Of a stretch of DNA of 64,000 bases, positions 9,384 to 21,260 are shown piece after piece. The notes beneath the pieces are model-generated. The model made no database searches and was not told the origin of the DNA. It saw only the letters and a list, made by a program, of their open reading frames with translations. Source of the DNA: Yarrowia lipolytica (lineage: Eukaryota; Ascomycota; Dipodascomycetes; Dipodascales). The stretch covers positions 3,038,001 to 3,102,000 of the forward strand of contig NC_090773.1 of NCBI RefSeq assembly GCF_001761485.1. The letters run 5' to 3'. Numbering within the stretch: the first letter of the stretch is position 1; every line of letters starts with the position of its first letter. The position numbers and the translations under genes were made by a program.

Positions 9384-12300
9384 GTTGTGGTGTTTGTAGT
9401 GGTGTGTAGAATGTATAGTACAGTATTCCAACAGAAATTTATCGTGTAGAGACGCGTCCTTAATGGAACTTTAAATGGTGCAGTCGACGTCGAGGTCACG
9501 GCTTGTTCTGCTTAGTAACAAAAGACTTGCTACCAATCAAAAGTAGCTGCCTAACTGACCACGTGACGTGGTCGCTTTCTAGTCATAATCTGATCGTCAT
9601 CTGATTTCCCCAACAGGCATGTTCTGGGTGAAGTCTACTCAGGCAGCACCTACTACCGAATGGGACACTCCCTAAACGGTCTCTTGGGATTTTATCCCGA
9701 ATTGGAAACTTTACCAAGGTAACTTGAAGGGGTGAAAACGTGATCCAGAAGAGATATCAAAATTTTGAGACCACTTTCCTACTGAAATATAGGCATTGTG
9801 ATCACAACAGAATACCTCGCTTAGCTCTAGTATAGCTGGAGGTTGAGTTAGCACTAAATTTAGGTAAACTTCCATTGTATGTCACATAATCCAGAGGAAC
9901 CGTCTGAGGAGTGTCGAAAGGGTTTCACATGAGCGTTTCTTCCACAGCAGCTAGAGAGAAAATGAGGCACATAGGCGTTTTAGGTGAATCCTTATATAAT
10001 ATCAATACAAATGTTACTATCTCTTCTCTATCTTTCATCCATTGTTCGTGTGTGAGCTAGGTTACTACAAGTAGCTGTGACTCCTAAGGAACCCTCTCAG
10101 CTTGCCTTGCAGTGATATTGGCGCACACCAAACATATATGCGGACTCGTCGCGGTCATACTACCATAAAAAAGTGTCTCCCGATTGTCTCCCAGTCCACG
10201 CACACGCATCGCAGAAGCCCGTCAAGTTTCATAAGCTTCGTTTTGTCTCGTCAACTGGAGCCCGTTTGAGGAGAGTCAAAAGACTTACCTTCTAATCCAC
10301 CTCCAAGAGCTCCTACCGACAATCCGAAGGCACCATTGTACTCCCCACACCAACATTACATACCGACACTCTACCGTTTTGAACTGGCCGTACGGACTAA
10401 CTCATTTGAAAGATATAATACCAGATGTTCCTCGGGAGAAACGCCTACAACCAAAACATCATGTTGTGTGTTCAACACCACAGCAGTCGCGATGTTTCTG
10501 GCGCCTCTCAACATCACCGCGTTTGTTGTTCATGACACTCCAGGCGAGAACGTTGAGTACATTTTCCACGAAACCAGCGAGCAGTGCACCGAGCCGAGAG
10601 ACAGGGTCCGACCGTGTCTCGTCCACTACAGAGGCCAGGATACCACCTGGTTCACCTCCTATTGAAGCGCTCGTGACGACTATGAATTCATGAGGCCGGC
10701 CTCAGGTCTAATTTTACGAGATTGAAGATCAGCGGTTGACTGACCATCCTAGACACGGTTAGGTTGAGCAGGCGTAAATGAGACGTCTATCGACTACAAA
10801 CAGATTGCGAGCTCTTGTTGTTGTTGCGTATGCCGACAGGATCTCAACCAATTGGTTGAAACCTGTAAGGCCAACAATTCCCAACCCTTGAGGCATACAT
10901 CTGGCTACATCTAGAAGGACACGAGACAGATGAATGGTCAGGGAGAAGAAGCCAACCGCGCTGAAACCGCGGTACATGCTCACGAAGATGTTTGGTACAA
11001 CAAAAGGCCATGCTCATCTTATTGGTTAAGAGACAGCAATGGAGAAGATGTTCCCTCAGGCAGTGGTTTTAGGGGAGCGTACAGCCAGCCAAGTATTGTC
11101 CTATGTGAGCTACTTGTAGTACATACTGTACTACTGTGTGTATGTACTGTACTTAACTGCTGTACGCAACTGTTGTTCATATAGAGAGTTCAGTGACTGG
11201 CGCTGAGTTCACTCTTTACCGAAGTGGGATTTCGACTACACTACATTAGGTACTGTTGTACATACTTGGGATTTAGTTGAAGTCTCCGCAGAGTATTGCA
11301 TTCTATTATTCTACACCATTTTGTTACATCCCACTTGATTCAACTCACTTGATACACCCACTGAGATTGTCCATACTCGTCTCACTCGAATATCAACCAT
11401 ATTCGACTTCTAATCACAGCAATTGGACCCTGCAACTCTTTGCGGTCATTTTAGTAACTCTTGATGTTTCCCTTGGTATCGCTTCCTTTCTACTTCTGCA
11501 TGTGTATCTGTTGTTAACTGATTCAGCACATCATGTTGAGCTCGTATAGTTGGTTGTATAGCGAGATGAACGCCAATTGTCTGATGCACAATGATATACG
11601 ACCAAGTGGTCACCTCTTTGAACGCTTCTCTTTTCAACCAGTCTCTTCGTCCTCTTCTCAGCCTCCCACCTACTACTACAAGTACCCCCTTACCCCTTTG
11701 GAGAGCTCATTTCCAGCTCCTCAATCCCAGACAAGTCATTCCACAGTCCAACAGCTCTCGGAGTGTGTAATTAAAAAAGCACACTAAGCCTGAATCAGTG
11801 TGATCTATCTACAAGTAGACCGAGCCCTAGACTGAGTATGGAGCACGTGATTACCTACAACAGTGACTAACCACAATAGCGACTCAGTGGTTGCACGTCC
11901 TCCAAAGTCATTCTCGCACAGCTGAGCCCCACATGTTCATCTTTGACATCGATTAGTCAGCTTTCTTAGCCACCTCATAGCTCACCCTGAAACATAACCC
12001 CTATTAGCTTAATAGCAGTCTAATGTGAAACACGAACCCTGCACGAGATTCATGACAGATGTGAAAGACACTTCCAGAGACAGTATAGGTAATCCAAGAC
12101 TATTGTTGGATTCTGCTAGGCCCAAAAAATAGATCCCCGCTTTCAAATTCGCCATTGGCCCACTTTTGCGAAATGTGCCCTATGGCTGTCAACACCACTA
12201 TAAGAGAGGGTAATGGGAGAGAGATACATGTGAAGTTAGTTAATTGCTGCGGGGATGACATCATCACGGGACCCTCCTTTGTAGCACGTGTATTCGGCCT

Positions 12301-12581
12301 CCCCGTTCAGTCACGTGCCTCTGTTTCACACCCGCACACCCATCTCCATACTCATCTCTCGCCCCCCTATCCTCCCCTGCATTCTTCATTCAACCGGTCA
12401 AAGTCTGTTTTGCAGGTAGCCCCGTGTGAGTCTAATAACGTCAAGGTTTGGGACAGACACGTACGAACTAACCTAACCACCTCACAGACACCACCACGCA
12501 CCCAATCTCTCATCATCACATCTTGTGAGTCCTTTCACCTTTTGTAAGAGCGACACACACACAGACAACCGACATTTCGCC
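9384..12581. other. Long intergenic region (3.2 kb) between HIF1 and CDC3
   Basis: This is the divergent promoter space of HIF1 (-) and CDC3 (+). A palindrome CCACGTGACGTGG lies at about 9559-9571 near HIF1. ORFs such as 10336-10665 and 10379-10693 overlap each other in different frames, lack a good start and resemble no family. TACTGTAC-type motifs cluster at 11110-11155. CACGTG cores occur at about 11844, 12287 and 12309. I see no RNA gene or mobile element. Confidence 0.5.
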
Positions 12582-14480
12582 ATGGCTGAAATGATGAGTG
12601 ATATCGGTGAGTATAGAGCGGGAGGAGGGTTTCTCGAGGGCCTTGCACCCCTATGACTGGGTCAGGGGGTGAACACAGACACAGACACAGACACAGAGCC
12701 AGAAGAGGTTCCGTGTGAAGAACACAGAAGAGGGGCCGGTGGACACAGACGATAGCAACAGCAACAGTTAAACTGGACACGTGACATTGACGATATCAGT
12801 TTTGATGCGACGTCTTTGTGTCTGTGTGACGATGATGTGAGGAGCAGGTCGGTGGAAGAAGAGTTGGGATGGCGGTACAACATAAAACTAGCAATTGAGA
12901 AAACGCGTCACCAGACCTGCTCCCCAACTCCTCACACTGCACAACGCGATTTATGTCACCCAATGCCTTTTTCACCAGGTCAGGGAATGACATGAGATGA
13001 CTCCACCTCCAGCCGCGATGGACGCGTGATTTGGTGTATTATGGATCTCATGTAAACGTACGCAACCAGCGAACTATTCTCCTGCCTTTGATCGCGCTCC
13101 TCCCTCGACTGCACCCCTAAACACATTTTCATGGCTAACCCAGAACCTATCCACGACGAGGCCAAGGTCGCGGAGCAGGCTCCCTCCATTGCGCCACTGG
13201 GACTGGAGCCCACCACAGACAAGTCGCTCGGCAGCAACGCTGCGGTCTCGTCGGCCCTGCCTGAGACCAACATCATCCGCAAGAAGCTGAGCGGCTACGT
13301 GGGTTTCGCCAACCTGCCCAACCAGTGGCACCGAAAGTCTATCAAGAAAGGCTTCAACCTCAACGTGCTCATTGTTGGCGAGTCCGGTCTCGGCAAGTCC
13401 ACGCTGGTGAGCACGCTCTTCAACAACGACCTGTATCCCCCCAAACCGCGCAAGGACCCTGCCGCGGAGCCTCCCAAGACTGTGGAGATCCAGTCGGTGA
13501 CCAAGGACATTGAGGAGAACGACGTGCGCCTGCACCTGACCGTGATCGACACGCCCGGCTTCGGCGACTTTGTCAACAACAGTGACTCGTGGAAGACGAT
13601 TGTGGACTACATTGACAAGCGGTTCGACAACTACCTGGACGCCGAGAACCGGGTGAACCGAACGTCCATCAACGACACGCGGATCCACGCCTGCGTCTAC
13701 TTTATCCAGCCCACGGGCCACTCGCTCAAGCCCCTGGACATCACCGTGATGAAGAAGCTGCACAAGAAGGTGAACCTGATCCCTGTGATTGCCAAGTCGG
13801 ACACGCTGACCGACGAGGAGATTGAGAACTTCAAGCGGCGGATTCTGGCCGACATCCGGCACCAGGAGATTGACATCTTTGCTCCTCCGCAGTACGAGAA
13901 CGACGACGCCGAGTCCGTCACCGAGACGCACGAGATCATGTCCAAGGTGCCCTTTGCCATTGTGGGCTCCACCCAGCAGGTGCAGACCGCCGACGGCCGA
14001 ACCGTGCGGGGCCGGTCCTACCCCTGGGGAGTGATTGAGGTGGACAACGAGGAGCACTGCGACTTTGTCAAGCTGCGTCAGCTGCTGGTGCGAAACTACC
14101 TCGAGGAGCTGCGGGAGAAGACGGCCCACACACTGTACGAAAACTACCGAACTGAGAAGCTGTCGTCGCTGGGCATCCAGCAGGACCACTCTGTGTTCCG
14201 GGAGGTGAACCCCGCGCTGCGCCAGGAGGAGGAGCGAACACAGCACGACGCCAAGCTGGCCAAGATGGAGGCCGAGATGAAGTCTGTGTTCCAGCAAAAG
14301 GTTGCCGAGAAGGAGCAGAAGCTGAAGCGGTCTGAGGCCGAGCTGTTTGCCCGACACAAGGAGATGAAGGACCAGCTGGAGAAGCAGAGGCTGGAGCTGG
14401 AGGAGCGCAAGGCGCGGCTCGAGGCCGGTCGAAACACCCAGGACGACCGGAAGCCCAAGAAGGGTTTCCTTCGGTCGTAG
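12582..14480 (+). CDS. CDC3: Septin Cdc3 (two exons)
   Basis: Septins are GTP-binding proteins that polymerise at the bud neck. The exons are 12582-12606 and 13144-14480, giving 453 residues. Exon 1 encodes MAEMMSDI plus one base, followed by GTGAGT. The intron (12607-13143) ends CTAAC-CC-AG (13135-13143), and splicing restores GAA CCT ATC in frame. The ATG at 13131 lies inside the branch region and is probably not the start. Visible parts are the polybasic RKSIKKGF before the G domain, P-loop GESGLGKST (87-95), G3 DTPGFGD, G4 AKSD, the septin-unique element GRSYPWGVIEVDN, and a C-terminal coiled coil ending KKGFLRS. The GYVGFANLPNQWHR and KKGFLR signatures match Cdc3 among the septins. The intron contains an ACAGAC simple repeat at 12676-12699. 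A minus-strand frame over the same span is a shadow. Confidence 0.92.
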
Positions 14481-15984
14481 GCACCCGGCTAATTTTGGCC
14501 AGTTAAGTTAATGGGGAGTTGAGAAGATGCTTAATGCTTGGTTTTTTCGAGAGATATAAAGGTAAATGGATGGGTAACGTAACGCGGAGTAGAGTGGCTG
14601 AAGGTTGCGAACGACCAACCACTGGTAGTAGCGTATTTGATGCACAGATAAAAGCACCATACTCCATGGTTAAGAGTGAGACACCAGCAATGGGGATGAA
14701 GCCTTGAGGTAAGCAAAGGCTTAAGACGTGCTCTTTTCTTGTGTGTTAATGAAAGCAATAGGGTGGTACAAGGGAGCATACAAGTGCGAGTATGTTACTG
14801 TATGACGATGTTACTGTATATGGAGTTGTAGTCATACAGTTATATGTAGCATCTGGGCCATGATATACGGACCATTCGCACAAGGAAGTTAGAGCCGAAT
14901 TGACCTTGGAAGATCTCTCGAACGGGTAACTGAGGCAGCCGTGCGAGCGTAGAATCTGAGAGGAGACTGGGGCATATTGTGTGACGATGGCTGCTCCAGT
15001 GTGTACAGTATCGATACGTGCTACTTAGCTCTATTGATAGCTTGTGTGGAAAGTGTATCTTCTGTTAGATGATGAACTATGGCTTGACTACTTGTAGTAT
15101 TTTAGCCATGGGTGGGTTGAGTTTGTGATAGTAGCAGTAGGAATGAGAGTATCTCAAGCGTCTTTGACGTTTATAAGTCATTTGTTCAATATCTGGTCGT
15201 ATGGTATAGACAGACATACTTGTAGATGGCTTACTCAGTTGTATACAGTATGTACTATAGGACAAACACCTGGAAGACGGTTCAACACCACATAGGGTGG
15301 TTAGAATGTTTTATTTTCTATGTAGGGTACGTTGGATATCTCTTGATTTCCTTTTCTTCATCTCGTGTACATGGTGGTATTGATTTTTCGTATTTTTTCC
15401 GAGATTGTTAGGATTTTTCCTTTGACGTTTGAAAAATCCTTGAAATTCGCAAGAAATTCAAAACTGCCGTGGGCAACGCATTTCGGTTCAAATTGAACTT
15501 CTTTTTTTTACTGGCCTGGCGCCGATACCGCCTCATTTCCCTTCCACCACCTCGTTTGTTGCTCTTGGCCCACTCACGTTGCTTTCACGCTGGTCATCGC
15601 GTGAGCAATGCACAACTCCATTGTTTCAAATAGACTCACAATGGCGCTAATATAACCGAACCACCAGTGGAGCATGTCAAAAGCGGGATTAAGTGGCGAC
15701 TAAACGAGCGGGGAACCGCTGCGGCGGGGCGGGGCAGTGACTTACCGAGAAGATATTTAGCCACACGGCCAAAAAAATGCCGTCCTCCAATCGCATCCTG
15801 TCTACTTGGGCTTGTCTTGTCACTTTTCATCGTTGCTCTCGCTTCTTGCTGCACTTCCTTGCTACAGCTGGAACCTTGTTTTTTGCTACTACGGTGCATA
15901 TGGTCCCAAGAGAGTCGCCGCCTTCTTCATATCGTCTTTGAAACCAACCCTCTTGACATCTGACATCACCACGGAAATCGCAAA
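14481..15984. other. Intergenic spacer CDC3-POM33
   Basis: About 1.5 kb with no recognised gene. It holds scattered TACTGTA/ACTTGTAG motifs (for example 14800-14830 and 15080-15250). The part nearest POM33 is T-rich, as expected for a promoter. Confidence 0.55.
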
Positions 15985-18132
15985 ATGTCCACTCCTGTCT
16001 CTGAGCCCCTTCATGCCACTGGCCACGCCGCCGGCACCACCGCCACTGGAGCCACTCCTACCGGCACTGCCGGTACCACCACTTCTGCTGGACACACCAG
16101 TGCCACCCCCGGCGCTTCTTCCACCGGCCCCAAGAAGGGTTTTGTGCAGGCTCTTGAGCCTCTGTTCAAGGTGAGTACGAACGTGTGCCATTTACGGGTA
16201 ATTGAGCTCAACTGCGAGCGTTAGCGAGCAGCTCTAAGAAGAATTTAACAGGCAATGAGTCGTGGTGGAATGACTCCGACCGGCATTGAGTCGTGGAATT
16301 GAATGACTCCGACCGGCATTGAGTCGTGGTTATTGAATGACTCCGACCGGCATTGAGTCGTTGGCCATTGAATAAGCATTGCAACCACTCGGTTCTAGTG
16401 TCGGCTGTTTTGAATGGCCCGTGTAAAGCACAGTGAACTTCCACGGTCGTTGCTGCTTGTGCAATTGAGCTATCACAAGACGGGGCCAGCATTGAGAAAT
16501 TGATCAATGTGCAAATGAGCGCTAGGAAGCTGCTGCTGCCCGAGATCTTCTGCTAAATGCATGCTAGTCAAACGCTCCCTCAGTTCTGCTCTGTCGTCAG
16601 CCATTGCTCGGACCCGGTTTCCAGCTCAATCACAACAGTGTCGCCACCCTCAATTACATACTAACACAGACCCCCCAGTTCATCTGGTTTGTCGGTAAGT
16701 ACTAACCCACTATTTCGGTGGATTTCTCAATGAAGCCCTTATCTCCGAGCACATCTCCGAGACCAACCTGTAGGCGATAAGGATGAAAAATGTTTCTGGG
16801 AGTGACAGGTGAAATGGAAGCACGATGCGACTGTTTTCTGTACGGTTGTGGTGTTGTTCTGTGCTACGTTCTGCTGTGTTGTCTTGTGTGTTTTGCCGGC
16901 CTACGAGGTTGCCCAATGGCATAACATCACCAACTTAACAGGAGCATCTTAGCACAAGCGGCTTAACACGGGCCGCCTAACACGAGCAGAACTGTACGAT
17001 GAACTTCAACTGTCCAGATCTTCAGTCTGTATTTTTTTTTCCCCCCACCGTTGATCAACATGCACTATCCATGTACTGTCACATGACGACGAAGAACAAG
17101 GAAGTGAGGTGCAGATAGGAAAAAGATAAAGGACTGTGGCTACGTTCCAGTTTCTTGTCATCGTCACTAATCGACTTCCATCTCATTTTTCTTCTCTTCT
17201 CCGACATGGCCTTGCATGGCTTGACCATTTGACATGCGCCTTCCGTGACCCAAACGACACAGCACAGAGCCCTGTGACGATTCCTACAACAGCCGATATT
17301 AGCACATATCTCAGCTCTCAATGCAATTGTCACATGAGTCGTCTTGATTCTTGCTCGAGAGCTGTTGCTGAACTTTTGTCCACTCGTTGCGCGCTCATTC
17401 ATTATGCTACGCATAGTTTCGTTTACTCCCACTAACTCAGGCCACCTTCTCGTCCTCGTCGGATGCTTTTTCTACGTCCTTGCCACCCTCCCCTTCTTTC
17501 GAGTTGGCAAGTTCTCCATCTTCTGGTACCGAGAAATTTTCCTCTCTGTCATCGCCACCTTTGGAATCATCATCTTCGAGACCTACAAGGGCAAGCCTCT
17601 GAACCCCCAGGCTCTCGCCCGAGACGACAACGTCACCTACCTTCTGGTTGCCTTCCTGTGGCTCGTCAGCAAGCCCACCTACGGCACCTTCCTGCCCTTT
17701 GCCATTTTCTCTCTCTTCCATGTTCTGACCTACGTGCGAGGCTTCATTCTGCCTGCCCTCGGCTACCCCGGCAACGCTGGCCTCTCTCTCCAGATTGACA
17801 ACTTTGTCAAGACCTACAACGACAAGTTCATGTTCACCGCTGCCAACTTGGAGTTCATGATGTTCTTGGGTCTGATTATCAAGGCCATCACCTTCCAGCG
17901 AGGCTCTTGGATCAAGCTCATCATCTTCTTTGTCTTCCTGCGTCTGCGATACGCCCAGTCTCTGTTCACCCGATCCGTTGTCGGTTCCTGGGAGGTCCGA
18001 GTCGATGGCCTGCTGTCTCACCCTGCCGTTCCTCCTCAGGTCAAGCAGACCTGGGTCACTGTCAAGCACCAGCTGCGAAAGACCCTCGGAGGTGCCGGTG
18101 CCCCTGTCACCCAGGAGCAGCGAGCTCAGTAA
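15985..18132 (+). CDS. POM33: Pom33/Per33 (TMEM33-family) membrane protein, three exons with a 25-nt microexon
   Basis: The family sits in the ER and nuclear envelope and helps nuclear pore distribution. The exons are 15985-16170, 16670-16694 and 17441-18132, together 903 nt and 300 residues. Both introns have classic ends: GTGAGT to TACTAAC-AC-AG, and GTAAGT to CTAAC-TC-AG. The 25-nt microexon supplies TPQFIWFV, which joins LFK and GHLLVLVG into the conserved TMEM33 start of TM1. Without it, the frame breaks. Residues 1-55 are Gly/Ala/Thr/Ser-rich and disordered. The rest has several membrane segments (for example FFYVLATLPFF, IFLSVIATFGIIIF, FLPFAIFSLFHVLTYV) and a hydrophilic tail. Intron 1 carries a 33-nt minisatellite; intron 2 has a decoy TACTAAC right after its donor. 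The family is firm; Pom33 and Per33 are paralogues in S. cerevisiae and cannot be separated here. Confidence 0.88.
16251..16375 (+). repeat. 33-34-nt minisatellite inside POM33 intron 1
   Basis: Nearly four tandem copies of a unit beginning GGCATTGAGTCGTGG and ending TGAATGACTCCGACC. The first and last copies diverge most. It lies wholly within intron 1 of POM33 (16171-16669). Confidence 0.9.
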
Positions 18133-18925
18133 GCGGCTTTATGGTAAGCAGTAAAGCGTTATTGCGACTTATCTAGGTGGGTTGTATTGTAACAAAGCGT
18201 CCACGCGATTAATATATTATCACGTAACTGCTCAGGAGGGCCCAGCTTGAGTTTAGTAGAGTAGACGGGTACATACTGTACGGTATGTACAAGTAGTATG
18301 TAATTATTACGTAGTAGAAAGTATAGGATAGGAGATCGACAGCTACTCTCCTATTGCGACTGGTTCTAGAATGAAGTGGAGAGATTAAAATGTACAACAA
18401 TAGTTTAACAATAATAGTGTGTATACCTCTAAGAAGAGCTTGTGAATCGCAGCGATGTATTTACCAGCCCTTGTACGGTACAGTAGGAGCACTCGTACTT
18501 AGACATAGCCGAGTCAAGCAACATTCGATACTGACGATTGAGGAACAAACATGACTAAGCCGGTTATATTAATGACCTTCTGTTTTGTTTCACAACTATT
18601 ATATCATCGGAAATATCTCTTCAGGCCAGTACATACATACAGTATGTACATACAAGGTGGATGGTCAGTAAATATCTCGTTATTATTGTATGATAGAGAG
18701 ATTTTTTATTATGTAATCCTCTTATAACACGTCTTTAGGGTCTAAAACAAGTCTCCATTGTCTAACACAAGTCTCCGCTTCTTCTTTCCTCTTCTCTACC
18801 ACCATCCATACTGTCTCTTCACTCTTCACTCTCTCCGTGCGGCTCATAAATTATTAGAGTTGAAATTTTGAAGGGGTACAGTCCAGTCAACATCAATCCA
18901 AGCTCCATCTCGACAACATCTGATA
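18133..18925. other. Intergenic spacer POM33-MSK1
   Basis: AT-rich, with two inverted TACTGTAC-type clusters (18270-18300 and 18631-18655). A doublet with AACACAAGTCTCC occurs at about 18744-18778. Pyrimidine-rich leader sequence precedes MSK1. Confidence 0.55.
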
Positions 18926-20700
18926 ATGGTAAGTACAACAGCTCCTGCGGGCTTTCCAAGGATGAACAATGACCGCGTGACTGAGCTTTTTTGCTCCGAA
19001 AGACGAAAATCTTCTAATCTTCTCTCTGACGGTTCCACAGCAAGTACCACCCTTCTGGTCCTCGACTAACCCAGCTACGACTCCCCAAACGAGTGGCACG
19101 GGTCCAATTGAGACCCCAGAGCCTTCGGTACTATTCCAACGAGGCGGCCGACTTTGCCAACCGAAAACAACGCATTGCCGACGACATTAACGAGCACAAA
19201 AAGACATGGTATCCGCTACTGCAACAGGTGCAGGAGGAGAAGGACCATGTGGTGAGATTGAAGGACTTCAAAGAGAAATTCCATCACGTGACGCTTGAAA
19301 ACCCCCATCCGTCTCACGTGACTGTCAGAGGCCGCGTTACCAAGCTGCGTCGGGCCTCCAAGGGTCTGGTGTTTATGGATCTGGTGCAGGACGGAATCAA
19401 GGTCCAAACGGTCGTTAAGATGCACGCCATGGACCCCGAGCTAAGTAAACAGGAGTTTCAGGAGAAAATTGAGACTTTTCGGCCCGGCGACGTGGTTTCT
19501 GTGACTGGAAAGCCCGGTAGAACTCCTGCTGGTGAGCTTAGTTTGATTGCTGTGCGTCCTGCGGAGCTTCTCACTCCGTGTCTTCATCCATTGCCCAGCA
19601 ACCAGTCGGGGGATGTGCACAAGCGCCTTGCTAATCGTGTTGTTGACTTTTCAACTTCTCCCGAGTCTCGAGAAATGATTTATGCCAGAGCTACCGTGAT
19701 TGCCTATGTCAGAAGATTCTTTTCCGATAGAGGGTTTCTCGAGGTTGAAACGCCCATCCTGAGTGATGTAGCTGGAGGTGCTTCTGCCAGACCGTTCACC
19801 ACGGAATCCAATCACTTGACGAGGACAAAGAAGAAGTCAAAGTCCGATTGCAAAGAAATAACAACTCAGATCGCTCTGAGAGTGGCTCCGGAGCTGTGGC
19901 TCAAACGTCTGGTCATTTCTGGGTTTGATAAAGTGTTTGAGGTGGGTCCGTCATTCCGAAACGAGTCCATTGACTCCACGCACAACCCTGAATTCACTAC
20001 CTGTGAGTTCTACTGGGGCTATGCAGAGTTGAAAGATCTGACAGACACATTGGAGGAATTCTTTATTGGTCTTCTAACAACCGTTATTACTAAACATCCC
20101 AGTTATTCTGAAAGACTAACTCCCTGGTTGGAAGAGTTTAAGAAGGGTATCAAGCATGTGGACTTTCTGAAAACTATTGCGGACAAATCTGGTCACGAGC
20201 TGCCACGTGATCTCACAGACGTTGATGGTTTGGTCAGCATGTATAAATCACTGGGTCTCAAGTTACCGTCTGTGTTGTCCCCCGCCAAACTGTGGGACGA
20301 GCTGGCAGCTGAGTATGTTGAAAAGTCCGGCCGGGTGCTTTTGATTACGAACCAGCCCGAGCTCATGTCTCCGCTGGCCAAGTCATGGACACGTGATGGA
20401 TACGCTCTGTCCAAGCGGTTCGAGTTGTTTATTGGCGGCATGGAGTATGCCAATGGCTACGAGGAGGAGAACTCGCCGTTTGCGCAGATGGATAAGTTTG
20501 TGAGCCAGCAACAGTCACGTGACGAACATGCTGACGACGAGGCGCATGTTCAAGATTCTGGATACGTGACTGATATGGAGTGGGGTCTTCCTCCGACTGC
20601 TGGGTGTGGAATTGGTATTGACCGACTGGTCATGTTTATCACTGGTGCTAAGAGTATTCAACAGGTGATTCCGTTTGCGGGGTTGAAGATGGCAAGGTAG
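18926..20700 (+). CDS. MSK1: Mitochondrial lysyl-tRNA synthetase (class II), start codon alone in exon 1
   Basis: Charges mitochondrial tRNA-Lys. The exons are 18926-18928 (just ATG) and 19075-20700, 542 residues in all. The intron (18929-19074, 146 nt) begins GTAAGT and ends CTAAC-CC-AG. After splicing the protein starts MLRLPKRVARVQLRPQSLRY, an arginine-rich, acid-free mitochondrial targeting sequence. Without splicing there is no ATG near the start of the long frame. An OB-fold anticodon-binding domain occupies about residues 80-180 (VTVRGRVTKLRRASKGLVF). The class II core follows, with motif 2 FEVGPSFRNES and motif 3 GCGIGIDRLVMF. It lacks the long KMSKS-type signals of class I enzymes. 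The alternative that this is the cytosolic enzyme is unlikely given the presequence and divergence. Two TCACGTGA octamers lie in the first 100 codons. Confidence 0.92.
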
Positions 20701-21260
20701 GAGCACTTTGAAAAGTCGTCGATCAGGAGTTGTTACGTAAGTAACTCCTGTTGACATCCAGGAGGAATCTTTTCTCTTCGCTGTGGGTTGCTGTCCCCTC
20801 TAGAAGACTGGGATACAGCGGTCTAGGTGTATATGTACATAGATATGGTATTGTTAACTTTTGATAGTCGAATAATGGTAACTACTTGTAGGTGAACGGG
20901 TTCTACAGTACTATGTGTCCCACAGGCAAACATGCACGGAGTTTTCATTTCCACGATCCACGATTTTGTGTGCTCCAAATGACCCGATTTAGTTGTCGAT
21001 TTAGTTGAACAGTTACTTAGGAAACTTTGGTTAAGAAAAAAACATGTTGAAAAACATCAAAACTTTTCCAAAGTTGAGAAATCGAAAAAAGATACAACTG
21101 CCCATTTCCTCCCTTATTCAGCCATCTATTTTCCGGTTCCATATCTCCATCCTTTCTTCTCAGTAAGTTCCTCCCTCACCTCTCTGACGCACTCCCGACG
21201 CGTTAAATAAAATAAAGAACGCCATTACGCGTAAACAATTTAACCACTACCACCACCACA
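20701..21260. other. Intergenic spacer MSK1-RNH201
   Basis: 560 bp, AT-rich near RNH201. No gene or repeat is recognised. Confidence 0.6.

Noticed and set aside
10336-10693. Two overlapping plus-strand frames of about 105 codons
   Set aside because: Overlap in different frames; neither has a convincing start at its 5' end or a recognisable motif.
13074-14357. 427-codon frame on the minus strand over CDC3
   Set aside because: Shadow of the GC-rich, codon-biased septin gene; Leu/Val/His-rich peptide without family features.
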